A DNA stretch of 64,000 nucleotides, from positions 1 through 64,000 of the forward strand of contig JALIRH010000116.1 in the NCBI GenBank assembly GCA_023055505.1. Direction: 5' to 3'. A model generated the notes under the pieces. It did no database searches, had not been told where the DNA came from, and worked only from the letters and a program-made list of their open reading frames with translations. Numbering within the stretch: position 1 is the stretch's first letter; each line of letters opens with the position of its first letter. This stretch comes from Callipepla californica brunnescens. Taxonomy: Eukaryota > Chordata > Aves > Galliformes > Odontophoridae. Below, in pieces: positions 1 to 10,143 of this stretch. The translations under genes were made by a program, and so were the position numbers.

Positions 1-2512
1 GCAGTTGGGCAGCTATGAGGAGGCTATGGGGAGGCTATGGGGCAGCAGTGAGGCAGTTTTGGGGCACCAGTGAGGCAGCTATGGGGAGGCTACGGGGCAG
101 CAGTCGGGCAGCTATGGGGCGGATATGGAGCAGCAGTGGGGCAGATATGAGGAGGCTATGAGGAGGCTATGGGGCAGCAGTGAGGCAGCTATGGGACAGG
201 TATGAGGCACTTATCAAGCAGCTCTGGGGCAGCGGTGTGGCAGCTAAGAGGAGGCAATTGGGAGGCTATGGGGCAGCTATGAAGCAGCAGTGAGGCAGCT
301 ATGGGGCGTCTATGGGGCAGCAGTGGGGCAACTATGAGGAGACTATGGGGAGGCTATGGGGCAGCTATTGGGCAGCAGTGAGGCAGCAATGAGGCAGCTA
401 TGAGGAGGCTATGGGAAGCCGATGAGGCAGCTGTAGAGCGGCTATGGGGCAGTAGTGGGGCAGCTATTGGGAAGCAGTGGCAAGGCTATCGGGCGGCTAT
501 TAGGCAGCCATTGGGCACCATGGGGCAGCAGTGAGGCAGCTATGGGACGGCTATGGGGAGGCTATGGGGCAGGTATGGGGCAGCAGTGGGGCAGCTATGG
601 AGCAGATATCGAGAGGTTATGAGGCAGCTATGGGGTGGCGATGAGGCAGACATAGGGAAGCTATGGTGGAGCAGGGAGGCAGCTATGGGGTGGCTATGGG
701 TCAGCAGTGAGACAGCTATGGGGCAAGTATGGGGAGGCTATGGGGCAGTAATGGGGCAGCTATGGGGCGGCTATGAGGCAGCCATGGGGTACGTCTGGGG
801 CACCAGTGAGGCAGCTATGGGGAGGCTATGGGGCAGCCATGGGGTACTTCTGGGGCACCACTGAGGCAGCTAAGGGCAGCAGTGAGGCAGCTATGGGGAG
901 GCTATGGGGCAGCAGTGAGGCAGTAGTGGGTCAGCTATGGGGCATAAGTGCTGCAGCTATGGGGCTGCAGTGGGGCAGCTAAGAGGAAGCTATGGGGAGG
1001 CTATGGGGCAGCTATTGTGCATCAGTGAGGAAGCTACGAGGCGGCAATGGGGCAGCAGTTTTGCAGTTATGAGGCAGCTATGGGGCAGCAGTGAGGCAGC
1101 TATGAGGAGACTATGGGGAGGCTATGGGGCAGAAGTGGGGCAGCTATGGGGTAGCCATGGGGCAGCCATCAAACGGCTATGGGGCAGCAGTGGGGCAGCT
1201 AAGAGGAGGCTATGGACCAGCTATGGGGCGGCTACAAGGCAGCCATGGGGCAACTATGGGGAAGCAGTGAGAGAGCTATGAGGAGGCTATGGGTAGGCTA
1301 TAGGGCAGGTATTGGACAGCTATGAGGCAGCCATGGTGCAGCTATGGGGCAGCAGTGGGGCAGCAATGGGGCGGCTATTAGGCAGCCATGGGGTGGCAAT
1401 GGGACACCAGTGAGACATCTATGGGGTGGATATGTAGCAGCAGTGGGGCAGGTATGGGGCAGTAGTGGGGTAGCTATGAGGAGGCTACGGGGCAACTATG
1501 GGGCAGCAGAGAGGCAGCGATGGGACAGGTATGAGGAGGCTATGGGGAGACTACGGGGCAGCTATGAAGCTGCAGTGAGGCAGCTATGGGGCGGCTATGG
1601 GGAGGCTATGGGGCAGCTATGGAAAAGCTATGAGGCAACCATGGGGCTGCAGTTGGGCAGCTCTGGGGCCGCATTGAGGAAGCTATGGGGCAGCTCCGAG
1701 GAGCCTATGCAGCAGCTATGGAGCGGCTATGAGGCAGCTATGGGGCAGGTATGAGGCAGCCATGGGGCGGCTGTGGGGCAGCAGTGAGGCAGCTATGAAG
1801 AGGCTATGGGGAGGCTAAGGGGCAGCAGTGGGGCAGCTACGGGGCGGCTATGAGGCAGCCATTGGGCATCTAAGGGGCAGCAGTGGGGCAGCTATAAAGA
1901 GGCTATGGGGAGGCTATGGGGCAGCTATGGTGCATCAGTGAGGAAGCTATGGGGCGTCAATGGGGCAGCAGTTTGACAGCTATGAGGCAGCCACGGGGCA
2001 GCTATGGGGCAGCAGTGGGACAGCTATGAGGAGGCTATAGGGCAGCTATGGGGCAGCTCTGAGGAGGCTATGGGGAGGCTATGGAGCAGCTATGGGGCAG
2101 CAGTGAGGAAGCTATGGGGTGGCTATGGGGCGGCTATGAGGCAGCTATGGGGTAGCAGTGAGACAGCTATGAGGAGGCTACGGGGAGGCTATAGGGCAGT
2201 TATGGGGCGGGTATTAGACAGCCATGGGGCGGCTATGGGGCAGCAGTGGGGCAGCTATGATGAGGCTATGGCGAGGCTCTGGGGCAGCTATGGTGCACCA
2301 GTGAGGCAGCTATTGGGTAGCTGTGAGGAGGCTGTGGGGAGGCTATGGGGCAGATATGCGGCAACGGTGAGGCAGCTATTGGGAAGCTATGGGGCAGCAG
2401 TGAGGCAGTAGTGGGTCAGCGATGGGGCAGCAGTGAGGCAGCTATGGGGCTGCAGTGGGGCATCTAAGAGGAAGCTATGGCGAGGCTATGGGGCAGCTAT
2501 GGGGCAGCAATC
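1..2512. repeat. Minisatellite, 11-bp basic unit (CTATGGGGCAG family)
   Basis: About 2.5 kb of imperfect tandem units such as CTATGGGGCAG, CTATGAGGAGG and CAGTGAGGCAG. Each is 11 bp, and they often group in threes (33 bp). Because 33 is a multiple of 3, long open frames with an 11-residue period appear by chance, rich in Trp, Gly and Ala. These show no protein-like variety and are not called as genes. The array continues past the left edge of the window. On the right it stops abruptly inside the RNase H region of ERV-1. A short related stretch recurs at about 57418-57570. Confidence 0.93.
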
Positions 2513-3208
2513 GGGCTTTCCCACAAAGCGACACAATCCATCTGTGAACAGGGCGTATCTCTTTTCATCTTCTGTTAGTTCATTATATGGTGAGGCTTCT
2601 TTAGCACGTGACACCTCCTCTGCTGGTGTTGTTCCAAACTTTTTACCTTCAGGCCAGTCCATGATCACCTCCAGGATTCCTGAACGGTTGGGGTTCCCCA
2701 TCCGAGCTCGCTGTGTAATCAGCGCAATCCACTTACTCCAAGTGGCATCAGTAGTATGATGGGTAGAGGGAACTGTTCCTTTAAACATCCAGTTCAGTAC
2801 TGGCAGTCGAGGTGCCAGAAGGAGCTGCGTTTCAGTACCGATTACTTCAGAAGCAGCTCGAACCCCCTGATATGCGGCTAAGATCTCCTTCTCAGTTGGA
2901 GTGTAGCGCTCCTCAGACCCCCTGTATGCTCGACTCCAGAAACCAAGGGGTCGGCCTTGGGTCTCTCCAGAAGCTCTTTGCCACAAACTCCAAGTGGGAC
3001 CTTCCTTTCCAGCAGCAGTGTAGAGGATGTTCTTTACATCCTGTCCCGTCCGCACTGGCCCCAGGGCCACGGCACGGGCTATCTCCTGCTTCATTTGCTC
3101 AAAAGCCTGCTGCTGCTCAGGGCCCCACACAAAATCATTCTTCTTCCAGAGGTCACCTGATAAAGGGGGCTCACAATGAGGCTGTAGTTTGGAACATGCA
3201 GTCTCCAA
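2513..3208 (-). pseudogene. ERV-1 pol: RT connection and truncated RNase H
   Basis: Continuation of ERV-1 pol in a different frame from the RT core; the shift lies in the overlap 3091-3208. Visible are a connection-like region (WKKNDFVWGPEQQQAFEQ, a common retroviral RT C-terminal pattern) and the beginning of RNase H, including the FTDG signature of its first catalytic Asp at about 2545-2556. The frame then runs into minisatellite sequence at about 2512, so only the first few RNase H residues remain. It is a dead fragment. Family assignment is firm from the motifs and from the adjoining RT. Confidence 0.8.
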
Positions 3209-4068
3209 AATCCCACTACACCCAGAAAAGCTTGGCTCTCTGTCTTACTGGTGGGTGGAGACATGGCAGTAATTTTGTCAATCCCATCTGTTGGGATGTG
3301 ACGACGTCCATCTTGCCACTTTATGCCTAGGAACTGAATTTCTTGTGCAGGTCCTTTCACTTTGCTTCGCTTAATAGCGAAGCCAGCTCGCAGGAGGATC
3401 TGTATTATTGTCTCTCCTTTCTTAAAAACTTCCTCTGCTGTATTGCCCCATACAGCAATATCATCGATGTACTGCAGATGCTCAGGAGCAGCACCCTGTT
3501 CCAATGCAGTTTGGATCAACCCATGGCAAATGGTTGGGCTGTGCTTCCACCCCTGGGGCAAACGGTTCCAGGTGTACTGAACGCCTCTCCAGGTGAAGGC
3601 AAACTGTGGCCTGCATTCTGTGGCCAAGGGAATTGAAAAGAAGGCGTTAGCAATGTCAATGGTGGCATACCACTTGGCTGCTTTTGACTCCAGTTCATAC
3701 TGGAGTTGAAGCATGTCTGGCACAGCAGCACTCAGTGGAGGTGTGACTTCGTTCAGGCCACGGTAATCTACCGTCAACCTCCATTCTCCGTTGGCTTTAC
3801 GCACTGGCCATATGGGGCTGTTAAACGGGGAGTGAGTTTTGCTGATCACTCCCTGGCTCTCTAGCTGACGAATCAGATGATGAATGGGGAGCAAGGAATC
3901 CCTGTTGGTGCGGTACTGCCGTCTGTGCACCGTTTTTGTAGCAATTGGTACCTGTTGCTCCTCCACTTGTAGCAACCCCACAACAGATGGATCTTCTGAC
4001 AGGCCAGGTAAAACAGATAGTTGCTTAATGCTATCTGTGTCCACAGTAGCTATTCCAAAAGCCCATCG
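3091..4068 (-). pseudogene. ERV-1 pol: reverse transcriptase core
   Basis: A retroviral RT palm and fingers region of about 310 codons. The catalytic YIDD box is at 3471-3460 and is followed by a hydrophobic stretch typical of RT. Upstream are a substrate-pocket type VDYRGLNEVTP motif and LPQGWKHSP, both standard in retroviral and retrotransposon RTs. The frame is open across this core. It is separated from the protease by an in-frame TAG at about 4071-4069 and shifts frame into RNase H at the other end. The catalytic box is kept, but the polyprotein is broken. Confidence 0.87.
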
Positions 4069-4311
4069 CTACCCCTTGGGATCCTTAAAGTGCCCCCTTC
4101 TGAGATAGTCTATACCAAGTATGCGTGGGGCCCCCTGTCCAATCACTATAAGATGCTTCTGCCAGTCTTTACCCGTGAGGCTTATTTCTGCCTCCAGCAC
4201 AGACAATTCCTGAAAGCCGCCAGTCACTCCAGAGAGATGAATCAATTCTGCCCCTTTATAACTTGAAGGCGTTAGAGTACATTGTGCACCAGTATCCACC
4301 AGTGCCTCCTA
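4069..4311 (-). pseudogene. ERV-1 pro: retroviral aspartic protease fragment
   Basis: A short open stretch with the aspartic protease active-site triad DTGA at about 4296-4285 and a C-terminal LGIDYL motif like the conserved LG-(R/I)-D segment of retropepsins. It lies between gag and RT as expected. In-frame stops flank it (TAG at about 4311-4309 and the TAG before RT). I see no start codon of its own, as expected for a polyprotein domain. The region 4312-4503 between it and the gag-like stop shows no further domain I recognise. Confidence 0.75.
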
Positions 4312-4503
4312 TTTCTGTGGGTTTGATGTGCCAGGCCACCGAATCCACACAGTCCAATACACTCTATTATCCCTCTCCCTCCTCTGGCTGAGGGCAGGGC
4401 CCCTCTATTCATTACCTGTAGTGACGGGAACAACTTCGCTGGTAGTTGGTCTGTGTTGTAATTCTCTCACCCGTACTCGCAGTGCAGGGGTGGGTTTTTG
4501 ATG

Positions 4504-5580
4504 TCATTCCTTCATATCTTCTCCATTTGCACATAAGTAACTCCACAAAGCCGCACGCGACATGAAGTTAGTGAAGTTAGTGCTGTCATTTGCTCGAGCA
4601 GGATGGCGTTTGCTTCTGATAGCTGCAACCAATTCGACCCTATCAATCAGTTGGGATAATTTTCCCAGTATATCTTCCATTTGTCCTTCTAACTTTGATA
4701 TGGCTGAAATGGACGCGTATGGCGGCGGAAATTTTTGTTTGAAGTTTTGAAGTGTAAGAATTAGTTCAAAAACTGGGGGTTTTCTGTCTTGGTCCTCATA
4801 TCTGTTGAACGTTGTCACTAGTGTACCGGCGTACCTTTCTGGTGCTGACTTTGAAAGCTTCTGACATATTTCGGGTGTACTCCTTACTTTCTCCGGATCA
4901 TGGTCCCGATCGTCAGGATCAAAGGTGGGATCATACAGCATTTCCGCCACAGCTGTTTCTCTCAAATACTGGATGCCTTCCTCAATAGTTTTCCACCTTT
5001 TCACTTTAGGTGCCAGGTCACTCTTGTAGGGATATCTTTCCCTCACAGCTACTAGCATTCGTTGCCAGAGGCTGGCGATTCCATCCATATACCTGCTGAT
5101 TCCTCTGTCGACAGCCGGATCTCGGGCAATGTTTCCTAGTTGGCGAGCTTCGTTACTATCAAGGGACACACTGTTGGCCCGGTTGTCCCAACACCGAAGC
5201 AACCAAGTGACAATACTCTCATCTGGACGTCGAATAAACTCCTTTCTTGAGCCTTGGATCTCAGACATTTTCACGGGCCAACGAAACGTCGTAACTTTAA
5301 CTTTCTCTTCACCTTCATCATCACTTTCTTCTCCATGTCTCTCACTTTTCTTTGTTGCCTTTCTCGATGGTGATGGGGTTGTGGCCACCCCCTCACCTAT
5401 ATCTTCCTCTTCTTTCGGCACCTCTTCTTTGCGTTCTAGGCGCGAGGACACACGTTTCCATTTCTTGCCTTCCACAGGGGCAACTGACTTTGATACTGGT
5501 GCTTCCTTTGGCTGGTCAGGTGTGAGCGGGAGGTTTTCCTCTTTGGTTTGGGCCTCAGTTTGGACACTCTCTCTCTTCAT
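4504..5580 (-). CDS. ERV-1 gag-like ORF (ENS-1/ERNI-like)
   Basis: An uninterrupted ORF of 358 codons from the first ATG at 5580-5578. The open frame extends 18 codons further upstream without an ATG. The N-terminal third is rich in Lys, Glu, Pro and Ser with acidic runs (about residues 70-95), so probably disordered. The middle holds a helical segment with FIRRPDESIVTWLLRCWDN, a pattern I recall from avian ENS-1/ERNI-type gag proteins. No CCHC zinc knuckle is visible, which is unusual for a retroviral gag. The C-terminus has a leucine-rich, coiled-coil-like stretch (SKLEGQMEDILGKLSQLIDR). It ends in TGA at 4506-4504. Persistence of a long ORF beside a broken pol suggests either a young insertion or selection. 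The role is unknown; family assignment is moderate. Confidence 0.6.
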   Translation of the reverse strand: MKRESVQTEAQTKEENLPLTPDQPKEAPVSKSVAPVEGKKWKRVSSRLERKEEVPKEEEDIGEGVATTPSPSRKATKKSERHGEESDDEGEEKVKVTTFRWPVKMSEIQGSRKEFIRRPDESIVTWLLRCWDNRANSVSLDSNEARQLGNIARDPAVDRGISRYMDGIASLWQRMLVAVRERYPYKSDLAPKVKRWKTIEEGIQYLRETAVAEMLYDPTFDPDDRDHDPEKVRSTPEICQKLSKSAPERYAGTLVTTFNRYEDQDRKPPVFELILTLQNFKQKFPPPYASISAISKLEGQMEDILGKLSQLIDRVELVAAIRSKRHPARANDSTNFTNFMSRAALWSYLCANGEDMKE

Positions 5581-5744
5581 AATAGTATATAAACCTCGGT
5601 AAGCATAGGCCAAGCCCCAAATAAGTGTTCCACCTCAGATCTTTCTGAGCCGCAGCACCCTTTACTCAGATACAGGCCTAGCTCCTCAGGATCCTGCAAT
5701 TGTTCAGGAGAAAAATCCCATGACACCGGGTGTCCCCATCCTTC

Positions 5745-6161
5745 TCATTTCTTTCCTAAAACTCTCCACTCTCCCTGCCATTCAACATTCTCTGTTTCTG
5801 GGAGAAGCTTCCTGCACATGATGTAAAGTGCTACTACATGCAGGAGGACTAATATCCCAATTATTAACACCATCCCTAAGCTGTGATCTTGAAAATTCAT
5901 AAAAAACTGAGAGGGGAACCTGGATACCCATTCAAACATCACATGGTTCGTTAACATGTTATCCTTTGTTCCATTAGCTGGGGTGCCCTGGGATCTGGCA
6001 GGTTCCTCTATCATTGCTTTTAATTTATCATACAGGGACCAGACCCAATGGAACAGAATGGCAAACTTAACCAAGTTCCAGTACGTTTTGAGCATTAAGA
6101 GGGAAAAAGCGGTGAAGTACAATCCCTGTAAGGGCAGTTTTAACAGAAACAGAAAAGACAT
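5745..6161 (-). CDS. ERV-1 leader ORF: small two-membrane-segment protein
   Basis: A 138-codon ORF with a true ATG at 6161-6159 and a TGA at 5747-5745. It is the first ORF downstream of the primer binding site (leader about 210 bp) and lies upstream of gag in a different frame. The N-terminal 45 residues are strongly hydrophobic with a few Lys (possible signal-anchor or hairpin). There is an N-glycosylation-type NGT at residues 63-65 and a second clear membrane segment at about residues 96-115 (GMVLIIGILVLLHVVALYIM), followed by a short charged, Trp-containing tail. I do not recognise the family. It could be an accessory membrane protein of this ERV lineage or a relict envelope-like fragment. 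No function is claimed. Confidence 0.5.
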   Translation of the reverse strand: MSFLFLLKLPLQGLYFTAFSLLMLKTYWNLVKFAILFHWVWSLYDKLKAMIEEPARSQGTPANGTKDNMLTNHVMFEWVSRFPSQFFMNFQDHSLGMVLIIGILVLLHVVALYIMCRKLLPETENVEWQGEWRVLGKK

Positions 6162-6372
6162 CTTTTTATTATTATTTTTTTTTTTTTCTTGTACTAAAAC
6201 AATCTGGCAGTACCCAAAAGAAGTTTACAGATATCCCAAAACAACTGACAGTACGCCCGGACTTCAAGGTCATGTTTTGCTGTACAGCACTTGCAGTACA
6301 GATAAGCTTGTTAACAACAGACAGAGATGTACTCTAAAAGTTTGTCTCTGCCTGGCTAAGGCAGCTGGTTGT

Positions 6373-6390
6373 GCCCCACGTTGGGCGCCA
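6373..6390 (-). promoter_or_regulatory. ERV-1 primer binding site, tRNA-Lys type
   Basis: Read on the minus strand it is TGGCGCCCAACGTGGGGC, the classical site complementary to the 3' end of tRNA-Lys-1,2. It begins four bases after the LTR end, as expected for a reverse-transcription primer site, and fixes the element's orientation and LTR boundary. Confidence 0.88.
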
Positions 6391-6394
6391 AAAA

Positions 6395-6637
6395 TGTCAG
6401 GGGTTTGTGAGCCGGTTCAGCCCGGCCCTGCGACAACCGAGGAAGGAGACCCACAGGCCCACACCCCGGACAAGGGGAAGGGGGAAAGGGAAAAAGGGAG
6501 ATAAGCCCCAAAACAAAACAGCGGCAACGATCTGAGGGGGAAAAGCTAATTTACTAAATAAGACATCAGGAAGTAAATAACACAGTATAATGCAATACAA
6601 TTTGGAATTAAGCCCAATGAATCAAACAAAACGAGTA

Positions 6638-6674
<37 letters not shown>

Positions 6675-6935
6675 GTGCCTGATAAACCGAAGGCCTTGCG
6701 CTAACGCTGAAGGCGGACGGCAGCGAGCACCCACTCCTAAGTGATCCTAGAGGAAAGAGAGAATGTCCCGTGACCGCAGAGAGTTTTTATCTGTTCCCTC
6801 TGAGCGGAAAACACGTGAAAAAATACAAAGCATTGCCAAGTCCTCTGGGGAATGTAGTTTTCTCCCTGACTCCCAATGCACCACATGATGCCATGATGTG
6901 GAATACCAGTACCAAAAAATCATAAAACCATGACA
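6395..6935 (-). repeat. ERV-1 5' LTR
   Basis: 541 bp bounded by the inverted termini TGTCA and TGACA. On the minus strand a TATA-like GATAAAAA lies at 6791-6784. An (AG)n microsatellite lies at 6641-6672. The same family as the solo LTR at 60413-60986, sharing long stretches such as the region around CCGAAGGCCTT and the TATA-like site. The (AG)n tract is expanded only here. Confidence 0.85.
6641..6672. repeat. (AG)n microsatellite inside the ERV-1 LTR
   Basis: About 15 perfect AG dinucleotides. The related solo LTR has only a few at the matching place (about 60660), so the tract expanded after the two LTRs parted. Confidence 0.95.
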
Positions 6936-7440
6936 CTTCCTTACGGTCTTTTTTGTAGATGGGAGTCACATCGGCAAGCCTCCAATCTTGTGGGACCTCT
7001 CCAGATGACCAGGAATGCTGATAGATGACAGAAAGCGGCTTGGCAATCACCTCTGCCAGCTCCCTCAGCACCCTTGGTTGGATCCCATCTGGTCCCATGG
7101 ACTTGCGGCAGTTCAGATGGAGGAGCAGGTCTCTGACTGTCTCTGCTAGGATCACAGGGGGTGTATGATGCGCTTCGTCCCAGACTTCCAGGTCAGGGCA
7201 AAAAGTATCCTGAGTTAACTGATCTGTCTATTAAAGAGAGACGTGAAGAAGGCATTGAGAACCTCAGCCTTTTCCTTATCCTCTGTGGTTCCATTCCCTG
7301 CCGCATCAAGTAAAGGAGAGAAATTCTCCTTAGTTCTTTTACTGTTAATATATTTGTAAAAGGATTTTTTGCTCTGCTTTACTGCAGTAGCCAGTCTAAG
7401 TTGGAGCTGGGCTTTTGCATTTCTAATTTCCTGCCTGTAT
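6936..7440 (-). mobile_element. CR1-type LINE fragment (RT region)
   Basis: On the minus strand the translation contains SMGPDGIQPRVLRELAEV and VPQDWRLADVTPIYKK, a combination typical of CR1 and related vertebrate non-LTR retrotransposon RTs. The upstream part (7156-7440) continues the same element with stops. It breaks off within the RT exactly where the ERV-1 LTR begins, so ERV-1 probably inserted into it. The far boundary is approximate. CR1 dominates bird genomes, which supports an avian origin. Confidence 0.8.
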
Positions 7441-7629
7441 TGGAGGGGAGCAGAGGCTTGCTTTAAATGTGGAGTAAGGAAGGAAAGGATGGAGAAGGAT
7501 CTTGTGAACTGAGGTGGGAAGTGGGTATTTAGTCATTGGAAAGCCATTTTGAACTTTTACTACCTGAACGCTGTACATTTTGGGTTAGTCTTCCTTAACT
7601 TTCTGTTGGACTTCTTGTTTTTCAATCAG
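7441..7629. other. Unique or intronic sequence between CR1 and exon A
   Basis: No repeat or coding signal seen apart from the polypyrimidine tract and AG that precede exon A. Confidence 0.4.
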
Positions 7630-7759
7630 GTGCATCCGTTCTGTGGAGCAGTAGGATACGTGGTTGGGGCGCAGACAGACCGGACTGTACAGGAGCATCT
7701 GATAGAAAAACTAAAACCCTAATCCAGTATAGGACTGCAGAATTCGGCAGGCAACAAAA
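7630..7759 (+). pseudogene. XPO1-like: XPO1-like exon A (broken)
   Basis: Follows a polypyrimidine tract ending in CAG. It encodes a recognisable exportin-1 segment including GAQTDRTVQEHLIEK. After that the frame shifts: the remaining codons match only in another frame, where a conserved Trp codon reads TAG (at about 7728). The length of 130 bp is not compatible with the phase of the next exon, as expected for a 1- or 2-base indel. The donor is GTCAG, weaker than the others. Confidence 0.8.
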
Positions 7760-8076
7760 GTCAGACGGTACATTTTGTGTATTCAACTAAAGTAAAAGTG
7801 CTGAATGTTTGTTGTTATTCCATTTTTTTTTTATCTGTGGAATGAAGTGAACTTGGCTGTGCTGAACTTTTATAAAGCAATGGTTGATCTGGCAGTAGAA
7901 GTGTTGAAGGAGACCTAAACAACTGAGACTGGTTTAAATCCAGTTGAAGAACTTGACAGAACATGCTTTAACACAGCGTGTAAGATAACCCTAAACGTGA
8001 AAGTGACCGTTTTTGTATTAGAAGATAAATGGCGTTTTCATTGACTGACTGGAGTTAGCTCAGTTCTTTTCCACAG
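7760..8076 (+). other. Intron between XPO1-like exons A and B
   Basis: 317 bp of AT-rich sequence ending in a TTTTCCACAG acceptor. Nothing else seen. Confidence 0.65.
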
Positions 8077-8260
8077 AATGTTGATGTTCTGAAGGATCCT
8101 GAAGCCGTTACGCAGCTTGGTAGCATTCTGAAAAGCAGCGTAAGGGCATGGAAAGCAGCTGGCCGCCCCTTTGTGATTCAGCTGGGAAGAATTGATTTAG
8201 ATATGCTGAATATGTCCAAGTGCCCAAGTGAAAACATGTCTGCAGCTCTTGAGGCTGACG
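8077..8260 (+). pseudogene. XPO1-like: XPO1-like exon B
   Basis: 184 bp, open in frame, beginning NVDVLKDPEAV and containing GRPFVIQLGRIDLDMLN. Both are diagnostic of exportin-1. The donor is a consensus GTAAGA. It ends in phase 1, which matches the start of exon C. Several residues differ from those I recall as invariant, so it has diverged at the protein level. Confidence 0.85.
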
Positions 8261-9658
8261 GTAAGAAATTGCACGTCCTTCCTAACAGCGGGATGGGCAG
8301 TGCACGTGATCAGGTTGTGAATTTGCTGGGCTTATCTCATTGCGTGTCTGTTGGTGGTGGTGGTTTTTGTTGCTTCTTTGTGTGTGCGTTTGGGCAAGAG
8401 AATGCCTGAAAATGTGCTTGCTTAGGTTCTTGTTTTTGTTAGCCAGATGTTTTGTTCAAAGAAACTCTGATTGCGGAAGGAGGAAAGCTCTTCAAGTGTG
8501 AGTTTAGGAAGGGTACCGGAGACTGCTGACTAATAGCAGTCTTGTGGAGACACAGTTGTAAGTTCTGACTTCATCGTTTTAGATAAGAAAAGACCCTAGG
8601 ACGTTGGCAGAGTTTTGGTTTGGTGATATTCTACTACTGAAACAGCTTTCTTACAGAAGTGTAACTTCAGTGAAGGCGCCTCAGATTTGTCACAAACTAG
8701 ACTGGTAATCACTGAGGAGGAATTAGGAGCTACTCGAGTTACCTAACCACTGTTACCTGGAAAAAATTGGGTCTGTGATATCCAAGTAGAATGTGCTGCT
8801 GGAGCATCCCTTGAGGAATGAAGTGACTCGGTTATTGGAGCTGTGTTCTGACAGACTTTCTTACCCATGCAATGAATACACCTTGACGTAGCTTCTCAGA
8901 ACTTAATGCATTCTTTTGATTCTGCAGCTCTAATTGCCAGAAGGTGCTTAAAACAAAAAGAAAACACAACGAGAGAAATAGGAAGCAGTTGCTAGGACTT
9001 GTAGTGGTGAGATTTTACTCGAGCAACAGCTATTGAGATGGCACTCGGCTCAGAGTGTGTTCTCACAGTTGTTATCTCTGATGGCAGCAGGAGCAGTTCT
9101 GCCTTTGTTTCCCTGGCTGCAGTCTGGTGAGGTTTTCCTTGGATGTACTGTTATGAGTGTGTGTCTGTGCACTCAGTTAGGGCAAGTTCTACTGACGAGA
9201 CTTGCATGGACTTGGACGTGAGAAAATGAAGTAAGAATTAGGCTCCTTGTAGTAAAGACAAGTTGGAACAATTATGTTTGTGACCAAATCAGGAGCGTGC
9301 TTTAGAACACTGTATAGGTTGGTTCTTCTCATCACGCAGTGAGAGCCAGAGGTAAGCATGATCCTGAGAGCTGAAGGAACATTCCCTTCCTTGAAAAAGA
9401 AGCTGCAGCATTGTTTCTGAGTTGTACTGGCAGAGTGTGCTGTCAGCAGTAGCACTGGAATACTAAATTGCAACTTGGATCCATGGAGCTGAAGTAATGG
9501 GAAAATGGTTTTAATCTGCATAATATGAACGAGAGATCTTCCTTCTTTGTCATTTGGGTATAAAAATGAAACATTCTCAATCTTCTGGAAGGAGTTGAGG
9601 GGAATCTGTTTGTTGACGCATCTTAACCCAGATTCAGTGCAGCTTTGCTACCTTTCAG
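8261..9658 (+). other. Intron between XPO1-like exons B and C
   Basis: About 1.4 kb of unique-looking sequence with consensus splice ends (GTAAGA and CTACCTTTCAG). I see no repeat, RNA gene or further exon in it. Confidence 0.65.
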
Positions 9659-9765
9659 GCGAAGTGGAAACCAAGCAGCCCTTGGTTAGAAGGATGAGGA
9701 CTGTAAAAAGGGAAAGTTTAGAACTGATTTCTGGCTGGGTGAGCAGGTCCAACGATCCTCAGATG
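9659..9765 (+). pseudogene. XPO1-like: XPO1-like exon C
   Basis: 107 bp that continue the split Gly codon of exon B and read RTVKRESLELISGWVSRSND, a hallmark segment of exportin-1. Open in frame, ends in phase 0, donor GTAAGT. Confidence 0.88.
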
Positions 9766-10143
9766 GTAAGTAAATATGGCATCCAAAGAGTTGATAGGAC
9801 ACATTCAGGAGGAACTCTGCTCTTTTGCTGCAGTGCAGTTAACACTGTTCTGTTCACAAGAACTGGCTTCAGAACTGCAATATCTGCAGGAAGGATGATA
9901 AGCTGTGACCATACAGGGGTAGGCCTGAGCTGTGTTTTGAGTGCTTCAGGTAGTGTCAGCTGAGAGCAGTCCTAAGGGGAAGCAGGAAGGTGTAGGAGAG
10001 CCCTCAGGCAAGCACTGCTGGATGAACACAGTGTGTGGGAAGCATGTGGGCGTGTAAGTTCATTTTTAGCTTCTTTCCGAACTGCTGTGTGAGGCTTTGT
10101 TGGGTAACTGCACTGCTCTAAGCATGTCTTGCTCTTGATGTAG
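9766..10143 (+). other. Intron between XPO1-like exons C and D
   Basis: 378 bp with a consensus donor and an acceptor ending TAG. No other feature seen. Confidence 0.65.

Larger units (their letters stand above)
2513..6935 (-). mobile_element. ERV-1: truncated endogenous retrovirus (ENS-1/ERNI-like, tRNA-Lys primed)
   Basis: A minus-strand provirus. In its own 5' to 3' direction: LTR (6935-6395), primer binding site (6390-6373), a 138-codon ORF, a gag-like ORF, protease, RT, and the start of RNase H cut off by the minisatellite at about 2512. The integrase, any env and the 3' LTR are missing. The gag-like product resembles the avian ENS-1/ERNI (Soprano) family as I remember it; this family assignment is an inference. 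A solo LTR of the same family lies at 60413-60986. The LTR abuts a CR1 fragment, so the provirus probably inserted into that LINE. Pol carries several stops and a frameshift, while the two upstream ORFs are open. Confidence 0.85.

Noticed and set aside
553..2411. Several ORFs of 100-136 codons in the left minisatellite
   Set aside because: They repeat an 11-residue pattern dictated by the 33-bp periodicity, overlap in several frames, and show no protein-like variety.
1..2512. CRISPR-like array
   Set aside because: Units are contiguous and imperfect with no unique spacers, and the window is vertebrate.
2812..3330. Plus-strand ORFs over ERV-1 pol and gag
   Set aside because: Antisense shadows of the minus-strand retroviral genes.
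9547..9963. 138-codon ORF around XPO1-like exon C
   Set aside because: Only the part within 9659-9765 matches a protein; the rest is intron read through by chance.
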